Source of the DNA: JAXHLG01 sp964505305
GTDB taxonomy: Bacteria > Patescibacteriota > Minisyncoccia > Moranbacterales > DUUL01
Assembly (NCBI GenBank): GCA_964505305.1
Contig: CAZDHE010000018.1
Location: 1-18,708, forward strand
Direction of reading: 5' to 3'
DNA length: 18,708 nt
Of this stretch, positions 1-5,642 are shown piece by piece. The notes beneath the pieces are model-generated. The model was not told the origin of the DNA. It did not search any database and saw only the letters and a list, made by a program, of their open reading frames with translations. A program made the position numbers and the translations under genes. Numbering within the stretch: the stretch's first letter is position 1; each line of letters opens with the position of its first letter.

Positions 1-112
1 TTTCTTTTCTTTAATTCTTATTATATAATATTTCCGGGTATGTTTCTATAATAGAGGGAGGTACAAAAAAGGTAAAATTACTTTTTGAGAGAGGGCAATT
101 CTAATTTATTCC

Positions 113-259
113 CTGATGTTACGCATATATACTCATTATAGTTTAATATGAACGTATTTTCCAATTACGCAACAGCTTGAAGTTCGAATTCTGCAAATAC
201 TGAAGTCGAACTTCAGGGATTTTTAAAGAAAGACTGCTTTAAGAAGCGCGTAACATCAG
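113..259. repeat. 147-bp segment bounded by 12-bp inverted repeats
   Basis: The 12 bases ctgatgttacgc at 113-124 recur as their exact reverse complement at 248-259. Inside, ctgaag (200-205) and cttcag (211-216) form a short hairpin around tcgaa, and a 9-bp pair, gaagttcga (179-187) with tcgaacttc (206-214), is an alternative fold. The flanks look alike (ttattcc before, ttatcc after), which could be an imperfect target duplication of a small non-autonomous element. No gene is visible in 1-341. A TATAAT hexamer at 47-52 lacks a convincing -35 partner. Confidence 0.35.
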
Positions 260-341
260 TTATCCAAATAAAAATAAAATCACCTGATCTGATTGCAGGA
301 CTTTGCGGTTTCCCGGGTGGTTATTTCAAAGATTAATCAAT

Positions 342-1313
342 ATGGATATTTCCTTAATTATTTTCGAATATTCCGCTTTTGTCGCTTTCGGGGCGATGCT
401 GTGGCGAGAGATTAGGCGCAAAAACGGTTTTAGGATACTGGAGCTTTTTGCCGGGGCGGTTTTTGGTATGCTTCTGGAGATTGGCAACATTGCGATGTCC
501 GGAAGTTATCACTATAACGAGGAGTTTGCCGTGGCTATTGCCGGAGTGCCACTGGCTATCGGGTTGGGCTGGTCGGTGATTATTTTTTCGGCGATGCGGA
601 TTTCCGACACCTACGCTATCCGGGAGCGAAGCCGGGTTTGGATGGACGGCCTGTGCGTTTTTGCGCTTGATTTGGCTATTGATGCGGTGGCGATTCGGCT
701 GGGATTTTGGAGTTGGGCCATTAGTTATAATCAGGAGTGGGTCGGGGTTCCTTATGAAAACTTAATTGCTTGGATTTTTGTGGGCATTTCTTTTTCTTTG
801 ACTATGAGATTTCTGCGACTCAAAAAGAACAACTTAAAGAAGGGGTTTTTTGCTTTCCTGGTTATGATTTCGCCCTTGGCTTCCTATGCAATACTGCTTA
901 TCTTCTTGATTTCATTGGGAATTCTTTTGAGAATCGCCTATTTTTTTATGATTGACCCTTCTTTAAATTCCGTGGGCATTATTCCTCCGCTGGAGGAGCT
1001 TTATCACAATAATATTGCTTGGGTGAAAGGCTGGATTCTTTTCTTTATGACAGCCGGTTTGTTGCTGGCTTGGTGGGCGAATTTCAGAAAATCATCTGGC
1101 CAAATAGTCCAAAGGGAGTTTGAAATTTTACCCCTGGTGTTTTTTGTGGGAGTGCATTTTTACTTCTTAATAGCCATCTTTTTAACCGGCCTGGCTCTTG
1201 AAATCCCGTTCCTTTTAATTGTTGGATTATTGTCTTTTGCCTTTCATTTGATTTACCACTTAACCCCGGTTTTGAGTTTTGCAAAAATCAAAAGTAAAAA
1301 AGATGATGTTTAA
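342..1313 (+). CDS. Carotenoid biosynthesis protein, CruF/DUF422-like integral membrane protein
   Basis: The protein has 323 residues and about seven to eight hydrophobic segments. Members of this family include the C50 carotenoid hydratase CruF (bisanhydrobacterioruberin hydratase) and act on carotenoid end groups in the membrane. Family hallmarks are visible: an N-terminal segment with ELFAGAVFGMLLEIGN, the run DLAIDAVAIRLGFWSWAI, and directly after it GVPYENLIAWIFVG, the family's conserved GVP-x-x-N-x-x-W block. The reading frame extends up to a TTG at 303, but I chose the ATG at 342 because the hydrophobic family-like sequence starts there. No Shine-Dalgarno is obvious for either start. 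No phytoene synthase or desaturase is nearby, so the precise reaction cannot be assigned and the gene appears isolated. The sequence is richer in G+C than the island downstream. Confidence 0.75.
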   Translation: MDISLIIFEYSAFVAFGAMLWREIRRKNGFRILELFAGAVFGMLLEIGNIAMSGSYHYNEEFAVAIAGVPLAIGLGWSVIIFSAMRISDTYAIRERSRVWMDGLCVFALDLAIDAVAIRLGFWSWAISYNQEWVGVPYENLIAWIFVGISFSLTMRFLRLKKNNLKKGFFAFLVMISPLASYAILLIFLISLGILLRIAYFFMIDPSLNSVGIIPPLEELYHNNIAWVKGWILFFMTAGLLLAWWANFRKSSGQIVQREFEILPLVFFVGVHFYFLIAIFLTGLALEIPFLLIVGLLSFAFHLIYHLTPVLSFAKIKSKKDDV

Positions 1314-1354
1314 CCGATTAACAGATAGGTTTGAAATAAAAGCGCACTCACTAT

Positions 1355-1456
1355 CTCTAAACCCGACAAGCTGTGTTTGTCGGGTTTAGAGTATATAAAA
1401 ATAAAGCGTTAGATTATTAAAAATTGATGAGAAAACAAATTTGATTAAGACAGATA
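1355..1456 (+). repeat. Dispersed hairpin repeat, copy 1 (upstream of the unknown 199-aa gene)
   Basis: This is the first of three related elements. It starts with a perfect 14-bp hairpin (arms 1355-1368 and 1378-1391, core acccgaca/tgtcgggt, 9-nt loop). The conserved tail agagtatataaaaataaagc follows, then gttagat at 1408-1414. Homology to copies 2 and 3 is strong up to about 1424 and weaker but recognisable to about 1456 (cagat). No U-tract follows the hairpin, so it is not a textbook intrinsic terminator. Confidence 0.8.
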
Positions 1457-1482
1457 TTCTATTAAATATAAACAATAAGGTG

Positions 1483-1511
1483 TTGACAAATTACACAATA
1501 AATGATATAAT
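1483..1511 (+). promoter_or_regulatory. Consensus sigma-70 promoter of the 199-aa unknown gene
   Basis: TTGACA at 1483-1488 and TATAAT at 1506-1511 match both consensus hexamers perfectly at the optimal 17-nt spacing. Transcription should begin near 1518, giving a leader of about 150 nt before the ATG at 1671. This is the best promoter in the window. Confidence 0.85.
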
Positions 1512-1557
1512 TTATCTTCATTATAATATGGATAGCATATTGTATTTATTTGCGTAA

Positions 1558-1624
1558 TTGACTTGCCGTATAAGTCAACTATAAAAGTTGACCTCAATGG
1601 CAAGTGAATCATGGTGATTCACTT
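1558..1624 (+). promoter_or_regulatory. Structured 5' leader with mutually exclusive hairpins
   Basis: Four perfect stems can form and they compete. ttgactt (1558-1564) pairs with aagtcaa (1572-1578). gtcaact (1574-1580) pairs with agttgac (1586-1592). acttgcc (1561-1567) pairs with ggcaagt (1599-1605). aagtgaatca (1602-1611) pairs with tgattcactt (1615-1624). The first stem excludes the second and the third, and the third excludes full pairing of the fourth. acctc at 1591-1595 is also complementary to gaggt inside the ribosome-binding site at 1662-1666. The layout resembles a riboswitch or attenuation leader, but I recognise no known class and the ligand is unknown. Confidence 0.5.
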
Positions 1625-1670
1625 GTTTCCTTAAAGCAGGGTGGTGCCTTCAAAGCTTGTGGAGGTTCTT

Positions 1671-2270
1671 ATGAGTAAGCAGAAATTTTTTCGTCAGTTT
1701 TTAGGAGCAGAAAATGTTGTCAAGAATTTTTTTCGCACCATTCCTTTGGATGACATTGAGATTGGTGTAAAGAAGTTAGACGAGAACTTTTTAACTCAAA
1801 CTCCTCACATTGAAACTTACCATTCTCAGTCTTTCTGCCGTGATAATGGCCGGAGAGTGTGGTTAGTTTATTCAGATGTTTTTTTCGTTGAGGTTGACCC
1901 CATAATTTCTATGGAGTCAGTGACAAATCCAGGATTCTATCAGGAGATTGATGAAGGAATGCAAGTTTGGGAGAAAATCCTCATTCAGGGCATCCCCAAT
2001 TACATCGTCGAGGTCAGTTATGACTTTAACGATGACAACGAAGGGAATGTTTTTCGGATTGTAGCTTACAAGATGGGGAGAATTAAGAATCTTCTTTTGA
2101 AAATTCTTAAGAGAAATGGGCTTATCAAGGCTTATGAGACTGCAAAAAAGCTCTGTGGCAAAAACGATTATGCATTGAGAGACCTTGTCTACTCTCCGGC
2201 TTCCGAAGAAACTGGAGAAGAGGTCATTTTCACTTATCGGTGGGGGTCTGTTCTAGTCAGAATAGACTAG
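1671..2270 (+). CDS. Hypothetical protein in its own promoter-leader-terminator unit
   Basis: The protein has 199 residues and I do not recognise its family. It is soluble in appearance, with no signal peptide or membrane span, a mixed alpha/beta pattern and a basic stretch in the middle (KMGRIKNLLLKILKRNG). The start is decided by a strong ribosome-binding site, ggagg at 1661-1665, five bases before ATG 1671. The upstream in-frame GTG at 1641 lies in the leader and has no such site. The gene is monocistronic: perfect promoter at 1483, structured leader at 1558-1624, U-tract terminator at 2287-2318. It is bracketed by two copies of the dispersed hairpin repeat, like the Fic gene next to it. 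Most genes in this window lack so clear a ribosome-binding site, so it may be a recent arrival. The function is unknown; its company suggests an accessory role. Confidence 0.75.
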   Translation: MSKQKFFRQFLGAENVVKNFFRTIPLDDIEIGVKKLDENFLTQTPHIETYHSQSFCRDNGRRVWLVYSDVFFVEVDPIISMESVTNPGFYQEIDEGMQVWEKILIQGIPNYIVEVSYDFNDDNEGNVFRIVAYKMGRIKNLLLKILKRNGLIKAYETAKKLCGKNDYALRDLVYSPASEETGEEVIFTYRWGSVLVRID

Positions 2271-2286
2271 CCCCGAAAAAAGAAGA

Positions 2287-2318
2287 AAGGCTTGGTCTGA
2301 TTCAGATCAAGCCTTTTT
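2287..2318 (+). terminator. Intrinsic terminator of the 199-aa unknown gene
   Basis: A 13-bp stem (aaggcttggtctg at 2287-2299 with cagatcaagcctt at 2303-2315, one G-U pair) closes on a 3-nt loop and runs into ttttt (2314-2318). It lies 16 bases after the stop codon. Confidence 0.9.
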
Positions 2319-2371
2319 ATATTTACATAATGAACCTTAACGTATAGGGGGGAGTAAAATGGAAGGCGAAT

Positions 2372-2498
2372 AAACCCGACAAGCTGTGTTTGTCGGGTTT
2401 GGAGTGTATAAGAACAAAGCGTTAGATTATTAAAAATACCGCCGGGAAGGTTTGTTTAAAACAGATCTAAAATCAACTTCGAGTGCGTTGAAAGATTT
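2372..2498 (+). repeat. Dispersed hairpin repeat, copy 2 (upstream of fic)
   Basis: A 10-bp hairpin (2372-2381 with 2391-2400) has the same 9-nt loop agctgtgtt as copy 1. The conserved tail follows with gttagat at 2421-2427, then a second block shared with copy 3: taccgccgggaagg, then acagatctaaaatcaa, then gtgcgttgaaagattt. Homology to copy 3 spans about 125 bases with scattered substitutions. No gene is visible in the rest of the 2319-2668 gap apart from the fic control region. Confidence 0.85.
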
Positions 2499-2607
2499 TA
2501 AAGTGAATTCTTTGAAACTAAAAGAAGTCGTGAAAGATGTTGATATTTAAATTTGGATTTAAAATCTACCCTCCCCATTATCTATTTCTAAAGAAGTTTT
2601 ACAACCA

Positions 2608-2666
2608 TTGACAAGATGTAAAAGAAATGCTAATCTTCTTTTACATTATTTGGTAAGATGTAAAAG
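2608..2666 (+). promoter_or_regulatory. fic promoter with repeated operator-like words
   Basis: TTGACA (2608-2613), a 17-nt spacer and an extended -10, tgcTAATCT (2628-2636), form a plausible promoter. The 12-mer aagatgtaaaag occurs twice in direct orientation, at 2613-2624 inside the promoter and at 2655-2666 just before the ATG at 2669. cttttacat (2638-2646) is its inverted partial copy between them. Three binding words spanning the promoter and start codon point to repression, plausibly by the winged-helix domain of the Fic protein itself. The autoregulation is inference. Confidence 0.6.
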
Positions 2667-2668
2667 TT

Positions 2669-3799
2669 ATGGAAATCGGAAAATTTGTTCAACAACCGCA
2701 AGGTTTTAAGGCATTAGTGCCGAATACATTCCCCCCTAAGAGGCGTATAAATTTATCTACGGAAAGCGAGAAGCTTCATGCTCGCGCAAATTTGTTATTG
2801 GGAAAACTCGATGGCATCACCCAGCTTCTTCCCGATCTTGATTTTTTTATTTTTATGTATATTAGAAAAGAAGCCGCCCTTTCAAGCGAAATTGAAGGCA
2901 CTCGCGCAACAATGGTGGATTCGCTTGACGCCGAAGTTGAACTATCGGAAGAAATACCCGAGGATGTAGATAGAATTATTCATTACATCAAGGCTATGAA
3001 TTATGGCTTGCAACGCCTTGATAATTTTCCATTATCTTTGCGGCTAATTAGAGAAGTTCATCGCATACTCCTCGAAGGGACCGGAGACGCGCCGGGAAAA
3101 ACACCCGGAGAATTTCGGAAAAGCCAGAATTGGATAGGCGGCACCTCCCCTAAAAATGCTCGTTATGTTCCACCTCCTGTGGAAGAAATGAAACACGGAC
3201 TTGGTGATCTTGAAAAATTTTTGCATGAAGAAAATTTAATGCCCCCGCTTGTAAAAACCGGACTATCGCATGCCCAATTTGAAACGCTTCACCCTTTTCT
3301 TGACGGAAACGGTCGAACAGGACGGTTGCTGATAACCTTCTATTTGTGTCATCAAGGAATACTTGAAAAACCGGTACTTTATCTTTCGGAATATTTTATG
3401 CGTCATCGAGAAACTTATTTTGATGTGCTTCACGCATATCACAATAAGGGAGAAATAATGCCATGGCTTGACTTTTTCTTTGAAGGTGTCGCGGCTGTTG
3501 CCGAAAGGGCGATAGATACCGCCCGCAGCATTGAATCCCTGCGTGAAAACGATATGGCTAAGATACAAAAACTTGGTCGTAGAGCGGAAGTTGCAAATAA
3601 AGTTCTCAAGGAATTATACAAGCTCCCGATTGTAAATGTAAGAAAAGTGCAGGAGTGGACGGGCCAGACCCGGCAAAGCGCCAATAGTTTAGTGAATGCC
3701 CTAGTAGATATAGGTATTTTAGAGCAGCGCAATAAAGGTGAAGAATACGCCCGCACATTTTGGTATAAACGATATCTTAATTTATTTACAAGCGAATAA
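2669..3799 (+). CDS. Fic family protein AMPylase with C-terminal winged-helix domain
   Basis: The protein has 376 residues, typical of the Fic_N-Fic-wHTH architecture. The Fic motif HPFLDGNGRTGR is complete at residues 208-219, with the catalytic His208 and the phosphate-binding GNGRTGR. The family transfers AMP from ATP to hydroxyls of target proteins. An N-terminal inhibitory motif of the (S/T)xxxE(G/N) type is present (Ser72 to Glu76-Gly77 in SSEIEG), so it should be a self-inhibited class II Fic protein. Residues about 305-352 form a likely DNA-binding winged helix (VRKVQEWTGQTRQSANSLV). ATG 2669 follows the operator word at 2655-2666. No separate antitoxin gene lies beside it, consistent with internal inhibition. 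It is bracketed by repeat copies 2 and 3. The target protein is unknown. Confidence 0.9.
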   Translation: MEIGKFVQQPQGFKALVPNTFPPKRRINLSTESEKLHARANLLLGKLDGITQLLPDLDFFIFMYIRKEAALSSEIEGTRATMVDSLDAEVELSEEIPEDVDRIIHYIKAMNYGLQRLDNFPLSLRLIREVHRILLEGTGDAPGKTPGEFRKSQNWIGGTSPKNARYVPPPVEEMKHGLGDLEKFLHEENLMPPLVKTGLSHAQFETLHPFLDGNGRTGRLLITFYLCHQGILEKPVLYLSEYFMRHRETYFDVLHAYHNKGEIMPWLDFFFEGVAAVAERAIDTARSIESLRENDMAKIQKLGRRAEVANKVLKELYKLPIVNVRKVQEWTGQTRQSANSLVNALVDIGILEQRNKGEEYARTFWYKRYLNLFTSE

Positions 3800-3902
3800 G
3801 TGAAGTAGTTTTAACCAGAGCTAAGTGTCTGTGTCATGAATCATGTTGAGACGCCTAAAAATGAGTGACTGGGTGAAATTTAGGCGGAAGATAAAAACAG
3901 TT

Positions 3903-4027
3903 GACCCGACACACTGTGTTTGTCGGGTTTAGAGTATATAAAAATAAAGCGTTAGATTATTAAAATACCGCCGGGAAGGCTTGCTTAGAACAGATCTAAA
4001 ATCAAATTCGGGTGCGTTAAAAGATTT
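3903..4027 (+). repeat. Dispersed hairpin repeat, copy 3 (upstream of hepT/mntA)
   Basis: An 8-bp hairpin (3904-3911 with 3921-3928) has an altered 5' arm and loop, followed by the tail identical to copy 1 with gttagat at 3951-3957. The second block shared with copy 2 ends near aagattt at 4027. A separate inverted repeat, cgcctaaa (3852-3859) with tttaggcg (3879-3886), lies just upstream and is not shared with the other copies. Nothing coding is seen in 3800-4120. Confidence 0.85.
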
Positions 4028-4050
4028 GATGGGAGAATCTTGATGCTTGA

Positions 4051-4079
4051 TTGATTTTTGGCGGGGTTTGTGGTAGGAT
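4051..4079 (+). promoter_or_regulatory. Probable hepT/mntA promoter
   Basis: TTGATT (4051-4056), a 17-nt spacer and the extended -10 tggTAGGAT (4071-4079) lie 41 bases before the ATG at 4121. Each hexamer matches consensus at four positions. A short aagg at 4114-4117 is the only ribosome-site candidate. Confidence 0.45.
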
Positions 4080-4120
4080 TAATTTAAAGCAAAGATAGTT
4101 AACAAATAATCAAAAAGGTT

Positions 4121-4522
4121 ATGGGGAATCAAAAACGATGGCAACAGAGGTTTTCTGATCTCAAAAAAGCATTTGCGAAATTAAAAGAAGGCACTTCAGG
4201 GGAAAACTTAAAAGAACTTGAAAGAGATGGGGTTATTCAGAGATTCGAATTTACTTTTGAATTAGCTTGGAAAACCCTGAAAGACTATTGCGAAAACCAG
4301 GGAATTGCAGATGCCGCTTCTCCCAAAAAGTCTGTGCAAAAGGCTTTTGAATTGGGGTTAATCAAAGATGACGAAGTATGGACGGAAATCCTCGGAGACA
4401 GGAATCGAATGTCTCATATTTACAGCGAGGAAGAAAGCAGGGAAATTTTTGAGAATATTAAGAACAAATATGTTGATGCTTTTCAAGAATTAATTAACGC
4501 CCTTGAAAATGAGAATGAATAA
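4121..4522 (+). CDS. hepT: HEPN toxin, HepT family (HI0074-like nucleotidyltransferase partner)
   Basis: The 133-residue helical protein matches the HI0074 family of nucleotidyltransferase-substrate-binding proteins, which are HEPN-domain RNase toxins. The motif RNRMSHIY at residues 94-101 fits Rx4HxY exactly: Arg94 and His99 would be catalytic, and Tyr101 is where this family's partner attaches AMP to silence the toxin. The front half contains the usual IQRFEFTFELAWKTLKDY signature at 39-56. It overlaps the downstream antitoxin gene. The pair sits after repeat copy 3 and ends in a strong terminator at 4850. The assignment is from motifs and gene order; the RNA target is unknown. Confidence 0.9.
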   Translation: MGNQKRWQQRFSDLKKAFAKLKEGTSGENLKELERDGVIQRFEFTFELAWKTLKDYCENQGIADAASPKKSVQKAFELGLIKDDEVWTEILGDRNRMSHIYSEEESREIFENIKNKYVDAFQELINALENENE

Positions 4523-4823
4523 ATATGGATTAAGCCAGCGAAAAATATCAATGCTCAAGAATTTTTTCGAAAATAGGCCGGAGATTGAAAGGGTCTATAT
4601 TTATGGCTCTCGAGTAAAAGGAAATTTCAAAGACTCCTCCGATATCGACCTGGCGGTGCGTTTCAAGAACAACGAAAACGGCAATCTTGCCAAACTGAAA
4701 GCAGATATTGAAGAGTTGCCGATTCTAAACGAAATTAGCCTTGTTGACGAGGAGAAAATAGAGGAAGGGGAGTTTAAGAAGGAATATCAAAAAACAAAAG
4801 AGTTATTTTTCTCTCGGAAGTGA
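4515..4823 (+). CDS. mntA: MNT-type nucleotidyltransferase antitoxin (MntA)
   Basis: The minimal nucleotidyltransferase signature GSx10DxD is complete in GSRVKGNFKDSSDID (residues 31-45 from the chosen start), giving the nucleotide-binding GS and metal-binding aspartates. In HepT/MntA systems this enzyme neutralises HepT by adding AMP to the Tyr of its Rx4HxY motif, which is intact next door. I chose ATG 4515, which overlaps the hepT stop as ATGAATAA and gives the common family opening MNKYGLS. ATG 4509 and TTG 4503 are also in frame. From 4515 the protein has 102 residues, normal for the family. The stop is TGA. Confidence 0.88.
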   Translation: MNKYGLSQRKISMLKNFFENRPEIERVYIYGSRVKGNFKDSSDIDLAVRFKNNENGNLAKLKADIEELPILNEISLVDEEKIEEGEFKKEYQKTKELFFSRK

Positions 4824-4849
4824 CTATTTTGATATTTAGCAAAATCAAG

Positions 4850-4874
4850 CCGTGGAAGAAGCCCACGGTTTTTT
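4850..4874 (+). terminator. Intrinsic terminator after hepT/mntA
   Basis: ccgtgg (4850-4855) pairs with ccacgg (4863-4868) and is followed by six T residues (4869-4874). Flanking aatcaa and ttgatt extend the symmetry, so it may also work in reverse. Confidence 0.9.
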
Positions 4875-4880
4875 GATTTA

Positions 4881-4909
4881 TTGACATATATAAATTTTTT
4901 TGCTTAAAT
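4881..4909 (+). promoter_or_regulatory. Probable promoter of the HhH gene
   Basis: TTGACA (4881-4886), a 17-nt spacer and the extended -10 tgcTTAAAT (4901-4909) directly follow the upstream terminator. Expected transcription start is near 4916, about 65 bases before the ATG. Confidence 0.5.
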
Positions 4910-4981
4910 ACACAGCCCCGGCTCTTTTAAAATGTCTTTATTAGTTAGGTTTTTGGAATGTTAATTTCAGGAGGTAATAGT

Positions 4982-5269
4982 ATGAATTTGTCTGAATTTG
5001 ATCCGAGGATAGAAGGAGCTATGAATGAGTTAAACAAGAAAAAGAAGTATCTTTCGCTTGTTAAAATATTGAAGCCATACCAATCAGTTGATTGTTTAGC
5101 TTGTATTCCGGGAATTAGCTTGAAAACAATTAGTCAAATAAAAGCTCATGATTTTAATGTTGTTGAAGACATCGGAAACAATCGGCAAAAATTTAAGAAC
5201 ATTCCGTTTATCGGCTCCAAAAAACGCAAAGCCATTCTTAACTACATTGACGAAAATAAATTATCTTAG
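4982..5269 (+). CDS. Small helix-hairpin-helix (HhH) protein
   Basis: The protein has 95 residues. The start is set by aggaggt at 4969-4975, ahead of ATG 4982; the upstream ATG at 4958 overlaps that leader. Residues about 37-66 read LACIPGISLKTISQIKAH and continue to VVEDI. A second similar unit follows at 70-90 (FKNIPFIGSKKRKAILNYI). Two such IPGI/IPFIG turns flanked by helices are the pattern of tandem HhH motifs, which bind DNA backbone non-specifically in ligases, nucleases and ComEA-like proteins. No catalytic domain is attached. It has its own promoter and stands between toxin modules and the restriction island, so a DNA-binding accessory role is plausible but unproven. Confidence 0.7.
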   Translation: MNLSEFDPRIEGAMNELNKKKKYLSLVKILKPYQSVDCLACIPGISLKTISQIKAHDFNVVEDIGNNRQKFKNIPFIGSKKRKAILNYIDENKLS

Positions 5270-5281
5270 GTAAAAGAGCAA

Positions 5282-5352
5282 TGCCTCTGCCTATCCTTTT
5301 TTTGCTTGCCAGTTGATAAAATTGGCAATTAAAACAAGGATAGTCAGAGGCA
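5282..5352. repeat. 71-nt nested inverted repeat (possible structured RNA or tiny mobile element)
   Basis: The outer arms are 17 bases at 5282-5298 and 5336-5352 (tgcctctg at one end, cagaggca at the other) with a single mismatch. The enclosed segment contains a second hairpin, ttgccagtt (5306-5314) with aattggcaa (5320-5328), around gataa. It begins 13 bases after the HhH stop codon. There is no U-tract after the 3' arm. Nothing else recognisable lies in 5353-5460. Confidence 0.6.
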
Positions 5353-5460
5353 AATATTATTCGCTCAACAATTCAGTCTGATTTACGGCCTGGACCAAAC
5401 TAAACAATAAAATTGCAAGAGTTCTTTGAACATTATTTTAAAAAAGAACCGGGGAATTTA

Positions 5461-5490
5461 GGCTGCGGGAAACCTCCTGCAACCTTTTTT
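5461..5490 (+). terminator. Intrinsic terminator before the restriction island
   Basis: ggctgcggg (5461-5469) pairs with cctgcaacc (5476-5484), with one mismatch and one G-U pair, and six T residues follow (5485-5490). It closes the HhH transcription unit. Confidence 0.7.
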
Positions 5491-5584
5491 GTTTGCCTAT
5501 TATGCTGAATGTCTTGTCTGTGTTTTTGTCTGCGTGTTAAATAGGGGATTGGGGTGTTGTTTTTGGGCTAAACTATTCGCTGGA

Positions 5585-5613
5585 TTGATTTTTTGTGTTG
5601 GAGTTGTTAAAAT
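5585..5613 (+). promoter_or_regulatory. Promoter of the restriction-modification operon
   Basis: TTGATT (5585-5590), a 17-nt spacer and TAAAAT (5608-5613) lie 29 bases before ATG 5643. The in-frame TTG at 5595 falls inside this promoter, which argues against it as a start. Confidence 0.6.
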
Positions 5614-5642
5614 TTAAAAGGATAATAAAAAAAAACAAGAAA

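Noticed and set aside
179..216. tRNA fragment suggested by gttcgaatt
   Set aside because: The stem-loops around it do not form acceptor, D or anticodon arms, and no CCA-like 3' end is in place.
1355..1391. Simple intrinsic terminator of the carotenoid gene
   Set aside because: The hairpin is strong but is followed by agagtatataaaa with no T-run, in this copy and in the other two. A termination role is possible but not supported.
1635..1648. T-box-like word cagggtggtgcc ahead of the 199-aa gene
   Set aside because: It resembles the T-box antiterminator core, but the leader is too short for a stem I with specifier loop, no terminator alternative follows it, and the downstream gene is not an aminoacyl-tRNA synthetase or amino-acid gene.
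1355..4027. CRISPR array from the three repeats
   Set aside because: The copies are more than 1 kb apart with genes between them, and no cas genes are present.
4503..4514. TTG 4503 or ATG 4509 as the mntA start
   Set aside because: ATG 4515 gives the usual family N-terminus and a normal short overlap with hepT. No ribosome site favours the earlier codons, though 4509 cannot be excluded.
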